Positions 8,465 to 15,966 of a stretch of DNA of 29,628 nt are shown in pieces. Source of the DNA: Flavobacteriaceae bacterium UBA1682 (GTDB lineage: Bacteria > Bacteroidota > Bacteroidia > Flavobacteriales > Flavobacteriaceae); NCBI GenBank assembly GCA_002320285.1, contig DCKE01000008.1, positions 1-29,628 of the forward strand, read 5' to 3'. Each line of letters begins with the position of its first letter. The first letter of the stretch is position 1. A model generated the notes under the pieces. It did no database searches. It had not been told where the DNA came from and worked only from the letters and a program-made list of their open reading frames with translations. A program made the translations under genes and the position numbers.

Positions 8465-9147
8465 TAAGGTGTGCAATAACAAGGGTTTTTTCCGAAAGTA
8501 TAAGTTAAAGTTAAGGCACTAAAAAAATACCAGTCTTTATTGTTTTTTTTTCCGAAATTATATTGTTCATAGGCAGTGTCATTAGCGGCACTACCGTCAA
8601 GATTATCTGTAAATGTATATCGTGCTCCGACTTCGGCACTGATGATTAATCGATCACCTATTCGTGCTTTCATACCTCCAATTATGGGAATTGCCATCGA
8701 TAAGTGGGTCCCATAATCATATAGCTGTCCTTTCTTAAAATAGAAATCATCGTGTTGAAATCCAGCTATTCCACTATAGAGAAAAGGAGTCGCTGCAAAT
8801 CCAGGTTGATGAAGATCAAATTCGAAGAAGTTAAATTCCATCCCCAAAGATATTTCTTTTAGATTATTTTTAAACGAATATCCTCGCTCTTTTCTACTAC
8901 CCATATCCGATTTTGCATCATTAGCACTAATCTTCATTTGCGAGTAACTCAGTCTAAACGAGTGTCGCGGGCTTCTATTCCAACGATAAACAATACCGTA
9001 TCCCAAATCCTTAGGGGCGATAAACTGGGTCGAGCCAACATCGCCTACATAGTTGGCGCCGCCAAAGCTCACGCCAAGTTCGTGGATTTGAGCACTCATC
9101 GTACTAATGCATAAAAGCATTAAAAAAGTTGTTAGAGTTCGAGTCAT
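8464..9147 (-). CDS. porG: PorG-like outer membrane beta-barrel (DUF6089)
   Basis: A 227-residue barrel with a signal peptide (cleavage near MSAQI) and repeated amphipathic strands (HELGVSFGGANYVGDVG, FRLSYSQMKIS, ISLGMEFNFFEF, ISAEVGARYTFTDNL, SALTLTYTFG). The opening strand with NYVGDVG and the C-terminal GKNPCYC tail match the DUF6089 family, which includes PorG, a T9SS barrel in Porphyromonas gingivalis. To my knowledge the P. gingivalis gene also lies just upstream of uppS-bamA-ompH, which supports orthology. PorG is thought to associate with the PorK/PorN ring in the outer membrane. The barrel and family call is good; the T9SS role here rests on homology and neighbourhood. Confidence 0.75.
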   Translation of the reverse strand: MTRTLTTFLMLLCISTMSAQIHELGVSFGGANYVGDVGSTQFIAPKDLGYGIVYRWNRSPRHSFRLSYSQMKISANDAKSDMGSRKERGYSFKNNLKEISLGMEFNFFEFDLHQPGFAATPFLYSGIAGFQHDDFYFKKGQLYDYGTHLSMAIPIIGGMKARIGDRLIISAEVGARYTFTDNLDGSAANDTAYEQYNFGKKNNKDWYFFSALTLTYTFGKNPCYCTP

Positions 9148-9164
9148 TTTGTTAAAATAGGTTG

Positions 9165-9172
9165 CAAATATA
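9165..9172 (-). promoter_or_regulatory. Candidate -7 element for the porG-uppS-bamA operon
   Basis: On the minus strand TATATTTG, an exact match to the Bacteroidota TAnnTTTG element, ends 17 bases before the start codon at 9147. No clear TTG is seen at the expected -33 distance, so this is a partial match. Confidence 0.45.
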
Positions 9173-9279
9173 CTAATATAGAGTTTTAAAAATCGTGATA
9201 TGTGTTTTTTATATGTTTTTTTTATTGGATATTCTTTTCTAAAACGTTTTTCTAAAACTAAAAGTATAAATTTAACGTG

Positions 9280-10164
9280 TTAATTTCTCTTGTCTTCACC
9301 CCACAATAGTTTATTGCGCAGGGTTTTCAAAAATAATTGTTCCGGAAATTCAACCATATTTATGGTAAATGGTGCTTTGGAAATATGAATTTCGGTTTCG
9401 TTGGCTACGGCTTTTGTGCCCGAATCTAGAGAAACTAAAAACTGTGGCTCTCGGCTGGATACCTTTAGTTTTATATGGGTATCATCGCTAATGATTAAAG
9501 GGCGCACATTGAGATTATGCGGTGCGATGGGAGTGATGATTAAACAAGCAGTCTCGGGAGTGATAATTGGCCCCCCACAGCTCAAGGAATAACCAGTAGA
9601 GCCCGTAGGAGTAGAGATGATCAATCCATCTGCCCAATAAGAGGCTAAATAATCGCCATTGAGATAAGTTTCAATAGTAATCATCGAAGTAGTGTCCTTT
9701 CTAGAAACTGTAATTTCATTAAGGGCGAAGTTCATCTCGAAAATATCACACTGATCCGGTTCGCAATCCAAACTCAATAATGATCGTCGAGAGAGTTTGA
9801 AATCTTTAGTAAATAATAATGGCAATAAATCTTCAATTGCATCTTGCTGAACATTAGCTAAAAAACCTAATCTTCCTGCATTAATACCGAGTATAGGTAT
9901 GTTTTTGCTTTTGACAAAATTTGCGGCACGAAGTAATGTTCCATCACCACCTATACCGATAAAGAAATTATAAGACTGATCGAGATCTCTTTTTTCACTA
10001 AAAGTTTCGTATCGGTCTTCTAAAATTTTATTTTCTAAAAGCAGTTGATAGTAGCGATCTTCAAAAACTACAGTCGATCCATGTGATTCTAATACATTCA
10101 TCATGCGGTCGATAATGTCTTTGGTGATCGTTTGACAACTTTGTCCGTAAATGGCAAATTTCAT
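9280..10164 (-). CDS. nadK: NAD kinase
   Basis: Phosphorylates NAD to NADP in the cytoplasm. Hallmarks are the GGDGT motif (residues 72-76, Asp74), LGINAGRLGFLANV, and the substrate-binding STPTGSTGYSLSCGGPI. Length is 294 residues from ATG 10162-10164, normal for the family; the frame can start 6 bases earlier only with TTG. It is on the same strand between the CBS gene and porG, separated from each by about 130-160 bases. Confidence 0.95.
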   Translation of the reverse strand: MKFAIYGQSCQTITKDIIDRMMNVLESHGSTVVFEDRYYQLLLENKILEDRYETFSEKRDLDQSYNFFIGIGGDGTLLRAANFVKSKNIPILGINAGRLGFLANVQQDAIEDLLPLLFTKDFKLSRRSLLSLDCEPDQCDIFEMNFALNEITVSRKDTTSMITIETYLNGDYLASYWADGLIISTPTGSTGYSLSCGGPIITPETACLIITPIAPHNLNVRPLIISDDTHIKLKVSSREPQFLVSLDSGTKAVANETEIHISKAPFTINMVEFPEQLFLKTLRNKLLWGEDKRN

Positions 10165-10189
10165 AAGCAATTGATATTTTTTATTTATT

Positions 10190-10262
10190 AACGGTTATCG
10201 GTGCGTTGTTCTTTCATCTGTTTGACCTATCAAACTCTTTGTCGGATACTTCGATAACTGTT
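10190..10262. repeat. Inverted repeat upstream of nadK
   Basis: AACGGTTATCG (10190-10200) and CGATAACTGTT (10252-10262) are complementary in 10 of 11 positions, 51 bases apart. A small hairpin TTTGA/TCAAA (10221-10234) lies between them. It could be a protein-binding pair or chance in AT-rich DNA. Confidence 0.35.
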
Positions 10263-10325
10263 AGTTTTTTTGATCCTTATTTTTTTTCGTGTTCGATAAA
10301 CAGGAGATAGATAAGGGAGAATTTA

Positions 10326-10985
10326 TTATATATTGAGGTACTTGTTTAAATAATTGGAGCGTTCAAGAAGTTCATTGGTATAATCGTCTTCCAAGTGTTT
10401 TGAAATAATTTCATAATCATATCTTCTAAAAGCTTGTAATACCTCGTTAATATTATCAGAGTTGATTCGTAAGATAATCTCAGTTCTTTCGTTTTCTATT
10501 TTCGAGAGGAAAAGCCCGAGTAAAGTTGAATTATTGCTTTCAACGATATGAGCGATTTCACTAAAGCTATACTTTTGACTTTGTTTTTCCAATGTCAAAG
10601 TCAGTGCTTTCTCTGCGAAAAATGGAGTTTGCGAAAAGGACTCTAGTAAATCTTTAAAAAGATAATAACCTAAATACTCTTTTTTGCTGTTGATGATAGG
10701 AACCATGTTGGCATCATGTTTGGAACATTGCTCAAGGATGTCAAACCACTGTGCTTCTTCGTTGATCGAAAATATTTCGAGATCGTGTCTTAAAACTTCC
10801 AATGTCTGCTCGTTTTCTAAAGCGAAAATGTCATCAGCGAGTACATTGCCTAGATAGATCCCATGGTCAACCAATGGAAAATGTGAAAGGCTATGGGATT
10901 CCATAAAAAGTTTAGCCGCTTCCTCGGAAGTAGAAAATTCCATAGCAGGTTGAAACTGTATCATTGGTGTCAGATCTTTATTCAT
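10326..10985 (-). CDS. CBS-domain protein
   Basis: A 219-residue cytoplasmic protein. The first 120 or so residues form a pair of CBS motifs: FSTSEEAAKLFMESHSLSHFPLVD with YLGNVLADDI, then DILEQCSKHDANMVPIINSKKEYLGYYLFKDLL. The C-terminal 90 residues look like a small ACT-like fold (TLLGLFLSKIENERTEIILRINSDNINEVLQAFRRYDYEI). CBS pairs usually bind adenosine nucleotides and regulate an attached or partner protein; no catalytic domain is present. It sits upstream of nadK on the same strand and is divergent from pdxJ. In my recollection this CBS-nadK pairing is common in Flavobacteriaceae. The ligand and partner are unknown. Confidence 0.85.
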   Translation of the reverse strand: MNKDLTPMIQFQPAMEFSTSEEAAKLFMESHSLSHFPLVDHGIYLGNVLADDIFALENEQTLEVLRHDLEIFSINEEAQWFDILEQCSKHDANMVPIINSKKEYLGYYLFKDLLESFSQTPFFAEKALTLTLEKQSQKYSFSEIAHIVESNNSTLLGLFLSKIENERTEIILRINSDNINEVLQAFRRYDYEIISKHLEDDYTNELLERSNYLNKYLNI

Positions 10986-11050
10986 GGCTACTCGCTTTAA
11001 TACCGTGCAAAATAATCAAAAATAAACCAATCGCGCTTGATTATACTTTG

Positions 11051-11058
11051 TATTTTTG
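11051..11058 (+). promoter_or_regulatory. Candidate -7 element for pdxJ
   Basis: TATTTTTG matches TAnnTTTG and ends 19 bases before the pdxJ start. No TTG lies at the usual -33 distance. An opposite-strand TATTTTTG (complement of 11017-11024) could serve the divergent CBS gene. Confidence 0.4.
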
Positions 11059-11077
11059 TTTTTAAAATTAATTTTTT

Positions 11078-11791
11078 ATGACAAAATTATCTGTAAACAT
11101 CAATAAAATAGCAACCCTAAGAAATTCTAGAGGCGGAAATGTCCCGGATTTATTAAAAGTAGCTGCTGATGTTCAGCGATTTGGTGCGCAAGGAATCACG
11201 ATTCATCCACGTCCAGATGAAAGACATATTAAATATCAAGATGCAAGAGATTTGGTTACTGTTGTATATACCGAATTCAATATAGAGGGAAATCCTATGG
11301 ATCAATTTATGGATTTGGTCTATGAAACAAAACCGACCCAGGTAACTTTGGTTCCCGACGCAGTTGATGCATTAACTTCTAATGCGGGATGGGATACTAT
11401 AAAAAATCAAGCTTTTCTAAAAGAGGTAATCGCAGAGTGTAAATTACAGGGAATTAGAACCTCGGTTTTTGTCGATCCCGTTTTGAAGATGATCGAAGGG
11501 GCTCGCGAAATAGGCGCAGATCGAATAGAGTTGTATACAGAAGAATTTGCTTTGCAATACGGTCTTGGAAATGAAAAAGCGATATTGCCTTATGTGGAAG
11601 CGGCTCATTTAGCTCAAGAGCTCGGTTTGGGAATCAATGCTGGTCATGATTTGAGTTTGGAGAATATCGCTTTTTTTAAGAGTCAAATACCTAATCTCCT
11701 GGAGGTGTCCATTGGGCATGCCCTAATTGCTGAATCATTGTATTTAGGCTTGGAAAATGTTGTGAATATGTATATTAATAAATTGCAATAA
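11078..11791 (+). CDS. pdxJ: Pyridoxine 5'-phosphate synthase
   Basis: The final ring-closing enzyme of the DXP-dependent vitamin B6 pathway, joining 1-deoxyxylulose 5-phosphate and 3-amino-2-oxopropyl phosphate. It is a 237-residue TIM barrel of normal length. Visible motifs are LSVNINKIATLRNSRG, GITIHPRPDERHI (His43, Arg45, His50), FNIEGNP (Glu70) and the phosphate-binding GINAGHDLSLEN, then VSIGHALIAE. The alpha/beta hydrolase gene follows after 11 bases on the same strand, probably in one transcript. Confidence 0.96.
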   Translation: MTKLSVNINKIATLRNSRGGNVPDLLKVAADVQRFGAQGITIHPRPDERHIKYQDARDLVTVVYTEFNIEGNPMDQFMDLVYETKPTQVTLVPDAVDALTSNAGWDTIKNQAFLKEVIAECKLQGIRTSVFVDPVLKMIEGAREIGADRIELYTEEFALQYGLGNEKAILPYVEAAHLAQELGLGINAGHDLSLENIAFFKSQIPNLLEVSIGHALIAESLYLGLENVVNMYINKLQ

Positions 11792-11802
11792 AATAACTAG
11801 AT

Positions 11803-12561
11803 ATGATTTTTTCAAAAATTGAAGGAACGGGAATTCCGTTTGTAATTATACACGGCTATCTCGGTATGTCGGATAATTGGAAGAGCTTTGGTACTCATTT
11901 AGCTGAAAAAGGATATGAAGTACATTTGTTGGATATGAGGAACCACGGTCGAAGTTTTCATTCGGCGGAGTTTTCTTACGAGGCTATGGTAACCGATGTT
12001 GAAGCGTATTTTAAAGAAAATAAGCTCACTGCTGCCATAGTTATGGGGCATTCTATGGGGGGTAAAGTAGCGATGAATTTTGCAACTCAATATCCGCAAT
12101 ATGTGTCCAAATTAATTGTGGTAGACATCAGCCCGAAATACTATCCGCCTCATCATCAAGATATCTTAGCCGCTTTAAATGCAGTTGATTTTACGGTAAA
12201 ACCTTCGAGGTCAGATGTTGAAAATATATTGACTCCTTTTATTCCCGATGTTTCCACAAGATTGTTTTTAATGAAAAACTTGTATTGGAAAGAGCCGGGC
12301 CAATTGGCATTTAGATTTAATCTACAGGCTTTTAATCATGATCCAGAGGCTGTTGGAGAGGCATTGGCACAAGGTGCTGTATATGAAGGACCTGTGTTGT
12401 TTATAAAAGGGGGGCGTTCGGCTTATATCAAAGAGGGTGATATGGATTTAATTCAACAGCACTTTCCCCAAGCGCAAATAGTAACTATCGGTGGTGCTGG
12501 ACACTGGGTTCATGCAGAGAGTCCGGAGGAATTTGAACAGCGAGTGATTGAATTTTTGTAA
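11803..12561 (+). CDS. Alpha/beta-fold hydrolase (YbfF-like esterase)
   Basis: A 252-residue cytoplasmic alpha/beta hydrolase. It has the oxyanion-type loop VIIHGYLGMSDNW, the LLDMRNHGRS strand-loop, the nucleophile elbow GHSMGG (Ser84) and the late histidine in GAGHWVHAE (His234). This arrangement matches the YbfF-type esterases, small enzymes active on acyl-CoA or acyl esters, but the natural substrate cannot be read from sequence. It probably shares a transcript with pdxJ and is followed by a terminator. Confidence 0.9.
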   Translation: MIFSKIEGTGIPFVIIHGYLGMSDNWKSFGTHLAEKGYEVHLLDMRNHGRSFHSAEFSYEAMVTDVEAYFKENKLTAAIVMGHSMGGKVAMNFATQYPQYVSKLIVVDISPKYYPPHHQDILAALNAVDFTVKPSRSDVENILTPFIPDVSTRLFLMKNLYWKEPGQLAFRFNLQAFNHDPEAVGEALAQGAVYEGPVLFIKGGRSAYIKEGDMDLIQQHFPQAQIVTIGGAGHWVHAESPEEFEQRVIEFL

Positions 12562-12590
12562 TTGTAGGTGTTTATCACAAATAAAGTTAA

Positions 12591-12617
12591 AAAAGGGGCG
12601 ATTTTTTCGCTCCTTTT
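12591..12617 (+). terminator. Terminator after the pdxJ-hydrolase unit
   Basis: Hairpin AAAAGGGGCGA / TCGCTCCTTTT (12591-12601 with 12607-12617) with one G-T pair and a 5-base T loop, 30 bases after the stop codon. Confidence 0.7.
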
Positions 12618-12668
12618 GCATTATTATCAATAGGTAAAACGGTCAGTCAAAAAAATACTATAAAATAC

Positions 12669-12698
12669 TTGTGAAATTCGTAAATTATGCTAAATTTG
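12669..12698 (+). promoter_or_regulatory. Promoter of the FadL-SGNH operon
   Basis: TTG (12669-12671), 19-base spacer, then TAAATTTG (12691-12698): a full match to the Bacteroidota -33/-7 pattern. Transcription would begin near 12705, which rules out the in-frame ATG at 12687 as the start of the downstream gene. Confidence 0.7.
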
Positions 12699-12731
12699 AG
12701 AATAACAATAATGCATAATACTAGAAAAATC

Positions 12732-13979
12732 ATGATTAGAAGACTTTTATCAGTAACCTTGTTATCACTTATGGCTTCTTCGGCTTTTGCAGGAGGATAT
12801 CGTGTAAGTATGCAAGGACAGAGGCAATTGGCCATGGGACATACCGGTGTGGCTGTGATTGGTAATGCAGAAACAATGTTTTTCAATCCCGCAGGGATGG
12901 TATATTTAGAAGATAAATATAGCTTTTCAGCTGGTGCTACGGCCCTAATCGCAGATACGAAATTTCAAAATGAAATTTACAATTGGACTAATAGTACAAA
13001 AAATGTGGGTACACCAATGTATTTCTATGGATCGGTAAAGTTAAACGACTGGATATCCGCAGGTTTAGCGGTTTACACTCCCTATGGAAGTGCTGTTGAT
13101 TGGGATAAAGACTGGCAAGGCTCTCATTTGGTTAATAATATAGACCTTAAAGCTTTTTATTTTCAGCCTACGGTAGCTTTCAAGTTAAGTGATCATTTCA
13201 GTTTTGGTGGAGGACCTATCTACGTTAACGGATCGGTTGAGTTCAATAGAAATCTGACCCGAAGCATGACTAATGAGCAAGGGCAGAGAGCGAATGTAAC
13301 CATCGATGCGAAAAATGTACACGCTTGGGGGTATACCGCTGGTTTCTTAGTGAGTTTGACAGAAGATTTTAGAATGGGATTGAATTACCGCTCGAAAATT
13401 ATTATGGAGGCTAAAGACGGCGATGCTAATTTTTATGATTTGCCAGCATTCGCACAGTCCACCTATAAGAATACAACTTTTAACGCTAATATGCCTCTGC
13501 CGGCAGAGCTAACAGTAGGTATGTCGTATAAAATGGATAAGTGGTTATTCGCTTTTGATTATAATAGAACCTTTTGGAGAGCTTATGATGCTTTGGTGAT
13601 TGATTTTAAGGATGAAAATATCGCTACCTCTGTCAATGCAAGAAATTATAAAGATTCTAGTACCTATCGTTTAGGATTACAATATACCGCTAACGAAAAA
13701 TTATCACTGAGAGCGGGCTGGTACTTTGATGAAAGTCCGGTTCAACAAGGGTATTTTGCACCAGAGACACCGAGAAATGATTCCCGTGCATACACAGGAG
13801 GTTTTACCTATAAATTCGGTAAAAATTTCGGAGTAGACGTGTCGTTGGCTTATCTTCATTTTAGTGAAACAAATAGCTCTTATGACCATTTTGTTGAAGA
13901 TGGTACTCCGGTTTCCTTTGGAGGAACCTATTTGACAAGTGTGTTCTCTGCCGGTTTGGGATTATCTTATAATTTTTAA
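12732..13979 (+). CDS. FadL/OmpP1-family outer membrane transporter
   Basis: A 415-residue outer-membrane barrel for hydrophobic substrates such as long-chain fatty acids. It has a signal peptide (MIRRLLSVTLLSLMASSAFAGG) and then the FadL N-terminal hatch pattern RQLAMGHTGVAVIGNAETMFFNPAGMVYL, including the conserved NPAG motif. Many barrel strands follow, ending in LGLSYNF with terminal Phe. Upstream in-frame ATGs at 12687 and 12711 exist, but the promoter match lies over the first and the signal peptide is cleanest from 12732. A lipoprotein esterase gene begins 14 bases later, so the pair may take up and hydrolyse lipids; that link is inference. Confidence 0.9.
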   Translation: MIRRLLSVTLLSLMASSAFAGGYRVSMQGQRQLAMGHTGVAVIGNAETMFFNPAGMVYLEDKYSFSAGATALIADTKFQNEIYNWTNSTKNVGTPMYFYGSVKLNDWISAGLAVYTPYGSAVDWDKDWQGSHLVNNIDLKAFYFQPTVAFKLSDHFSFGGGPIYVNGSVEFNRNLTRSMTNEQGQRANVTIDAKNVHAWGYTAGFLVSLTEDFRMGLNYRSKIIMEAKDGDANFYDLPAFAQSTYKNTTFNANMPLPAELTVGMSYKMDKWLFAFDYNRTFWRAYDALVIDFKDENIATSVNARNYKDSSTYRLGLQYTANEKLSLRAGWYFDESPVQQGYFAPETPRNDSRAYTGGFTYKFGKNFGVDVSLAYLHFSETNSSYDHFVEDGTPVSFGGTYLTSVFSAGLGLSYNF

Positions 13980-13993
13980 TTTATAAACGAGAC

Positions 13994-15478
13994 ATGATGA
14001 AAAATACCTATAAATATATACTACCTGCTTTGGCTTTGACCTTGGCGAGTTGTGAGCCGTCGTTTGATAACGAAGTTGAAAATAGCAGTTATAGCAAGGG
14101 AGAAGCGGACTTTAGTTCTTATGTTGCCTTAGGAAATTCACTGACAGCTGGGTTTATGGATGGAACTGTTTTTAAAAGTAGTCAGGAGAATTCTTTTCCG
14201 AATATCTTGTCCAAGCAGTTTGCTATTGTTGGTGGGGGTGTTTTTACACAACCCAGTTACGCAGATGATCCGAATAATTTAGGAGGATTGTTGTTGGGAG
14301 GTATGCCAATTAAGGGAACCCGATTAATTATTAATATGGCTACTGGTGGGCCTGAGAATCTAAAAGGTACACCTACAATTGAAGTGAGTAAATTGCAGGC
14401 TAAGGCCTATAACAATATGGGGATTCCAGGCGCTAAATCATTTCACTTATTGGCACCTAATTATGGTGATGTAAATGGTGTGGTTGCGAAAACAGCTAAT
14501 CCGTACTTTGTGCGCCAAGCAACGTCTCCTTCAGCAACGGTATTAGCTGATGCGATGAGCTTGAATCCTACCTTTTTTACCAATTGGATTGGAAATAATG
14601 ATGTATTGGGGTATTCTTCTAGTGGAGGAATAGGTGTGGTTGGAGGAACGGGAGAAAATGATATTACTCCGGTAGCTCTTTTTAAACAAGCTTACGAGAC
14701 AATCACGGAAACCTTAACATCTAAAGGAGCAAAAGGTGTCGTAGCAACTATTCCGGATGTGACAGCTATTCCTTATTTTACTACTGTGCCTTACAATCCT
14801 ATACCTTTGGATGAAGCAACTTCAGCTATGCTAAACGGTGCGTTTGCTCAGTATAACGGTGGGTTGAAAATCGCTGTTGGAGCTGGTGCTATAACACAAG
14901 CAGAAGCTGATAGCCGAACCATTCATTTTGCTGCGGGTAAAAATGCAGTAGTTATTGTGGATAAATTTTTAACCAATTTGACTAGTTTAGGTTTGCCATC
15001 CTATAGACAGGCAACTAAGGAAGATTTGTTGGTATTTACTTCTCAAGCTATTTTGGGAAAACCAGTGGGAACAGACCCTACAAAAATCAATGGACTCTCA
15101 GTTCCTTTAGCTGACGAATGGGTTTTGACAAAAGATGAAGTTGCTATAGCAAGAAACGCTACAATGGAGTTTAATAACATCATCAAAACTACAGCTTCCT
15201 CAAAAGGTTTGGCTGTCGTTGATATGAATGCTGTATTGAATAAAGCAGTCTCTGGACTTAGAGCGGAAGACGGGCAAATTTATACTGCCGATTATTTTAA
15301 AGGTTTAAGTAATTTAAGTACTGTGATGTTTTCTTTGGATGGAATCCACCTTAATGCACGCGGATATGCATTTATCTCTAATGAGATCATAAAAGTTATC
15401 AATTCACATTATAAAGCTAAATTACCGATGGTTAATCCTGCAACTTATCCAGGGCCTACCTTGTTGCCGAGTAATTAA
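13994..15478 (+). CDS. SGNH/GDSL-family hydrolase lipoprotein
   Basis: A 494-residue predicted lipoprotein (lipobox TLASC near residue 20). The SGNH core shows block I as VALGNSLTAGF (Ser in GNSL, in place of the common GDSL), block III as NWIGNNDVLGY, and block V as DGIHLNARGYAF with the catalytic Asp-x-x-His. A long insert (about residues 75-190) separates blocks I and III. Such enzymes hydrolyse esters, often lipids or acylated sugars; the substrate is unknown. It lies 14 bases after the FadL gene, and the export signal puts it on the envelope. The ATG at 13997 is an equally good start. Confidence 0.87.
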   Translation: MMKNTYKYILPALALTLASCEPSFDNEVENSSYSKGEADFSSYVALGNSLTAGFMDGTVFKSSQENSFPNILSKQFAIVGGGVFTQPSYADDPNNLGGLLLGGMPIKGTRLIINMATGGPENLKGTPTIEVSKLQAKAYNNMGIPGAKSFHLLAPNYGDVNGVVAKTANPYFVRQATSPSATVLADAMSLNPTFFTNWIGNNDVLGYSSSGGIGVVGGTGENDITPVALFKQAYETITETLTSKGAKGVVATIPDVTAIPYFTTVPYNPIPLDEATSAMLNGAFAQYNGGLKIAVGAGAITQAEADSRTIHFAAGKNAVVIVDKFLTNLTSLGLPSYRQATKEDLLVFTSQAILGKPVGTDPTKINGLSVPLADEWVLTKDEVAIARNATMEFNNIIKTTASSKGLAVVDMNAVLNKAVSGLRAEDGQIYTADYFKGLSNLSTVMFSLDGIHLNARGYAFISNEIIKVINSHYKAKLPMVNPATYPGPTLLPSN

Positions 15479-15511
15479 TAATCGTTTAATTAAAATCTAA
15501 AAACAGCGCAT

Positions 15512-15862
15512 ATGAATTTTATCATAAGATTATTAGTAACCACTTTGATTGTGGTGGTTTTGGCGAATATATTGCCTGGAGTTACTGTCGATGGTTTTAC
15601 CTCTGGTTTATGGGTGGCTGTCGTGATGGGGATACTGAATATGTTTCTAAAACCCTTGTTAGTGTTCTTAACCTTGCCAGCTACTATAATTACTTTAGGA
15701 CTGTTCTTGTTTGTGATTAATGCGGTAATCATCATGTTATGTTCCTATTTTGTAGGAGGGTTTCACGTCAACGGATTTTGGTCTGCGCTATTATTTAGTG
15801 TTGTTTTAACGTTTGTTCAGTCAATACTCAATGGTTTTTTGGAAAAAAAACAAGCACAATAA
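15512..15862 (+). CDS. Holin-4-superfamily small membrane protein
   Basis: A 116-residue inner-membrane protein with four hydrophobic segments (about 4-22, 30-52, 56-78, 85-108). It carries the family pattern LPGVTVDGFTSGLWVAVVMGILN...KPLLVFLTLPATIITLGLFLFVINA. These are members of the mycobacteriophage-holin-4 family, common in bacterial chromosomes with no phage context; the function is unknown. It starts 33 bases after the SGNH gene and probably shares its transcript. Confidence 0.88.
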   Translation: MNFIIRLLVTTLIVVVLANILPGVTVDGFTSGLWVAVVMGILNMFLKPLLVFLTLPATIITLGLFLFVINAVIIMLCSYFVGGFHVNGFWSALLFSVVLTFVQSILNGFLEKKQAQ

Positions 15863-15902
15863 AATAATTTTTTTATTAATTGAAATACAATTAGTTAAAA
15901 AC

Positions 15903-15933
15903 TTGGTTGGGTTGCATAAAATTTTTATTTTTG
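15903..15933 (+). promoter_or_regulatory. Promoter of trigger factor gene
   Basis: TTG (15903-15905), 20-base spacer, TATTTTTG (15926-15933), with the tig ATG 33 bases downstream. This is close to the Bacteroidota housekeeping pattern. Confidence 0.65.
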
Positions 15934-15941
15934 CAACCCAA
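15907..15941. repeat. Inverted repeat overlapping the tig promoter
   Basis: A perfect 10-base inverted repeat TTGGGTTGCA / TGCAACCCAA (15907-15916 with 15932-15941) and a 15-base AT loop. The right arm covers the last bases of the -7 element. It could be an operator, or a terminator for the upstream holin-like gene, since TTTTAG follows. Confidence 0.6.
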
Positions 15942-15966
15942 TTTTAGTATGTAAAAAAACACAAAA

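Noticed and set aside
15512..15862. Prophage remnant suggested by the holin-type family name
   Set aside because: No phage genes lie nearby. This family is common in chromosomes and the gene sits in a housekeeping operon-like row.
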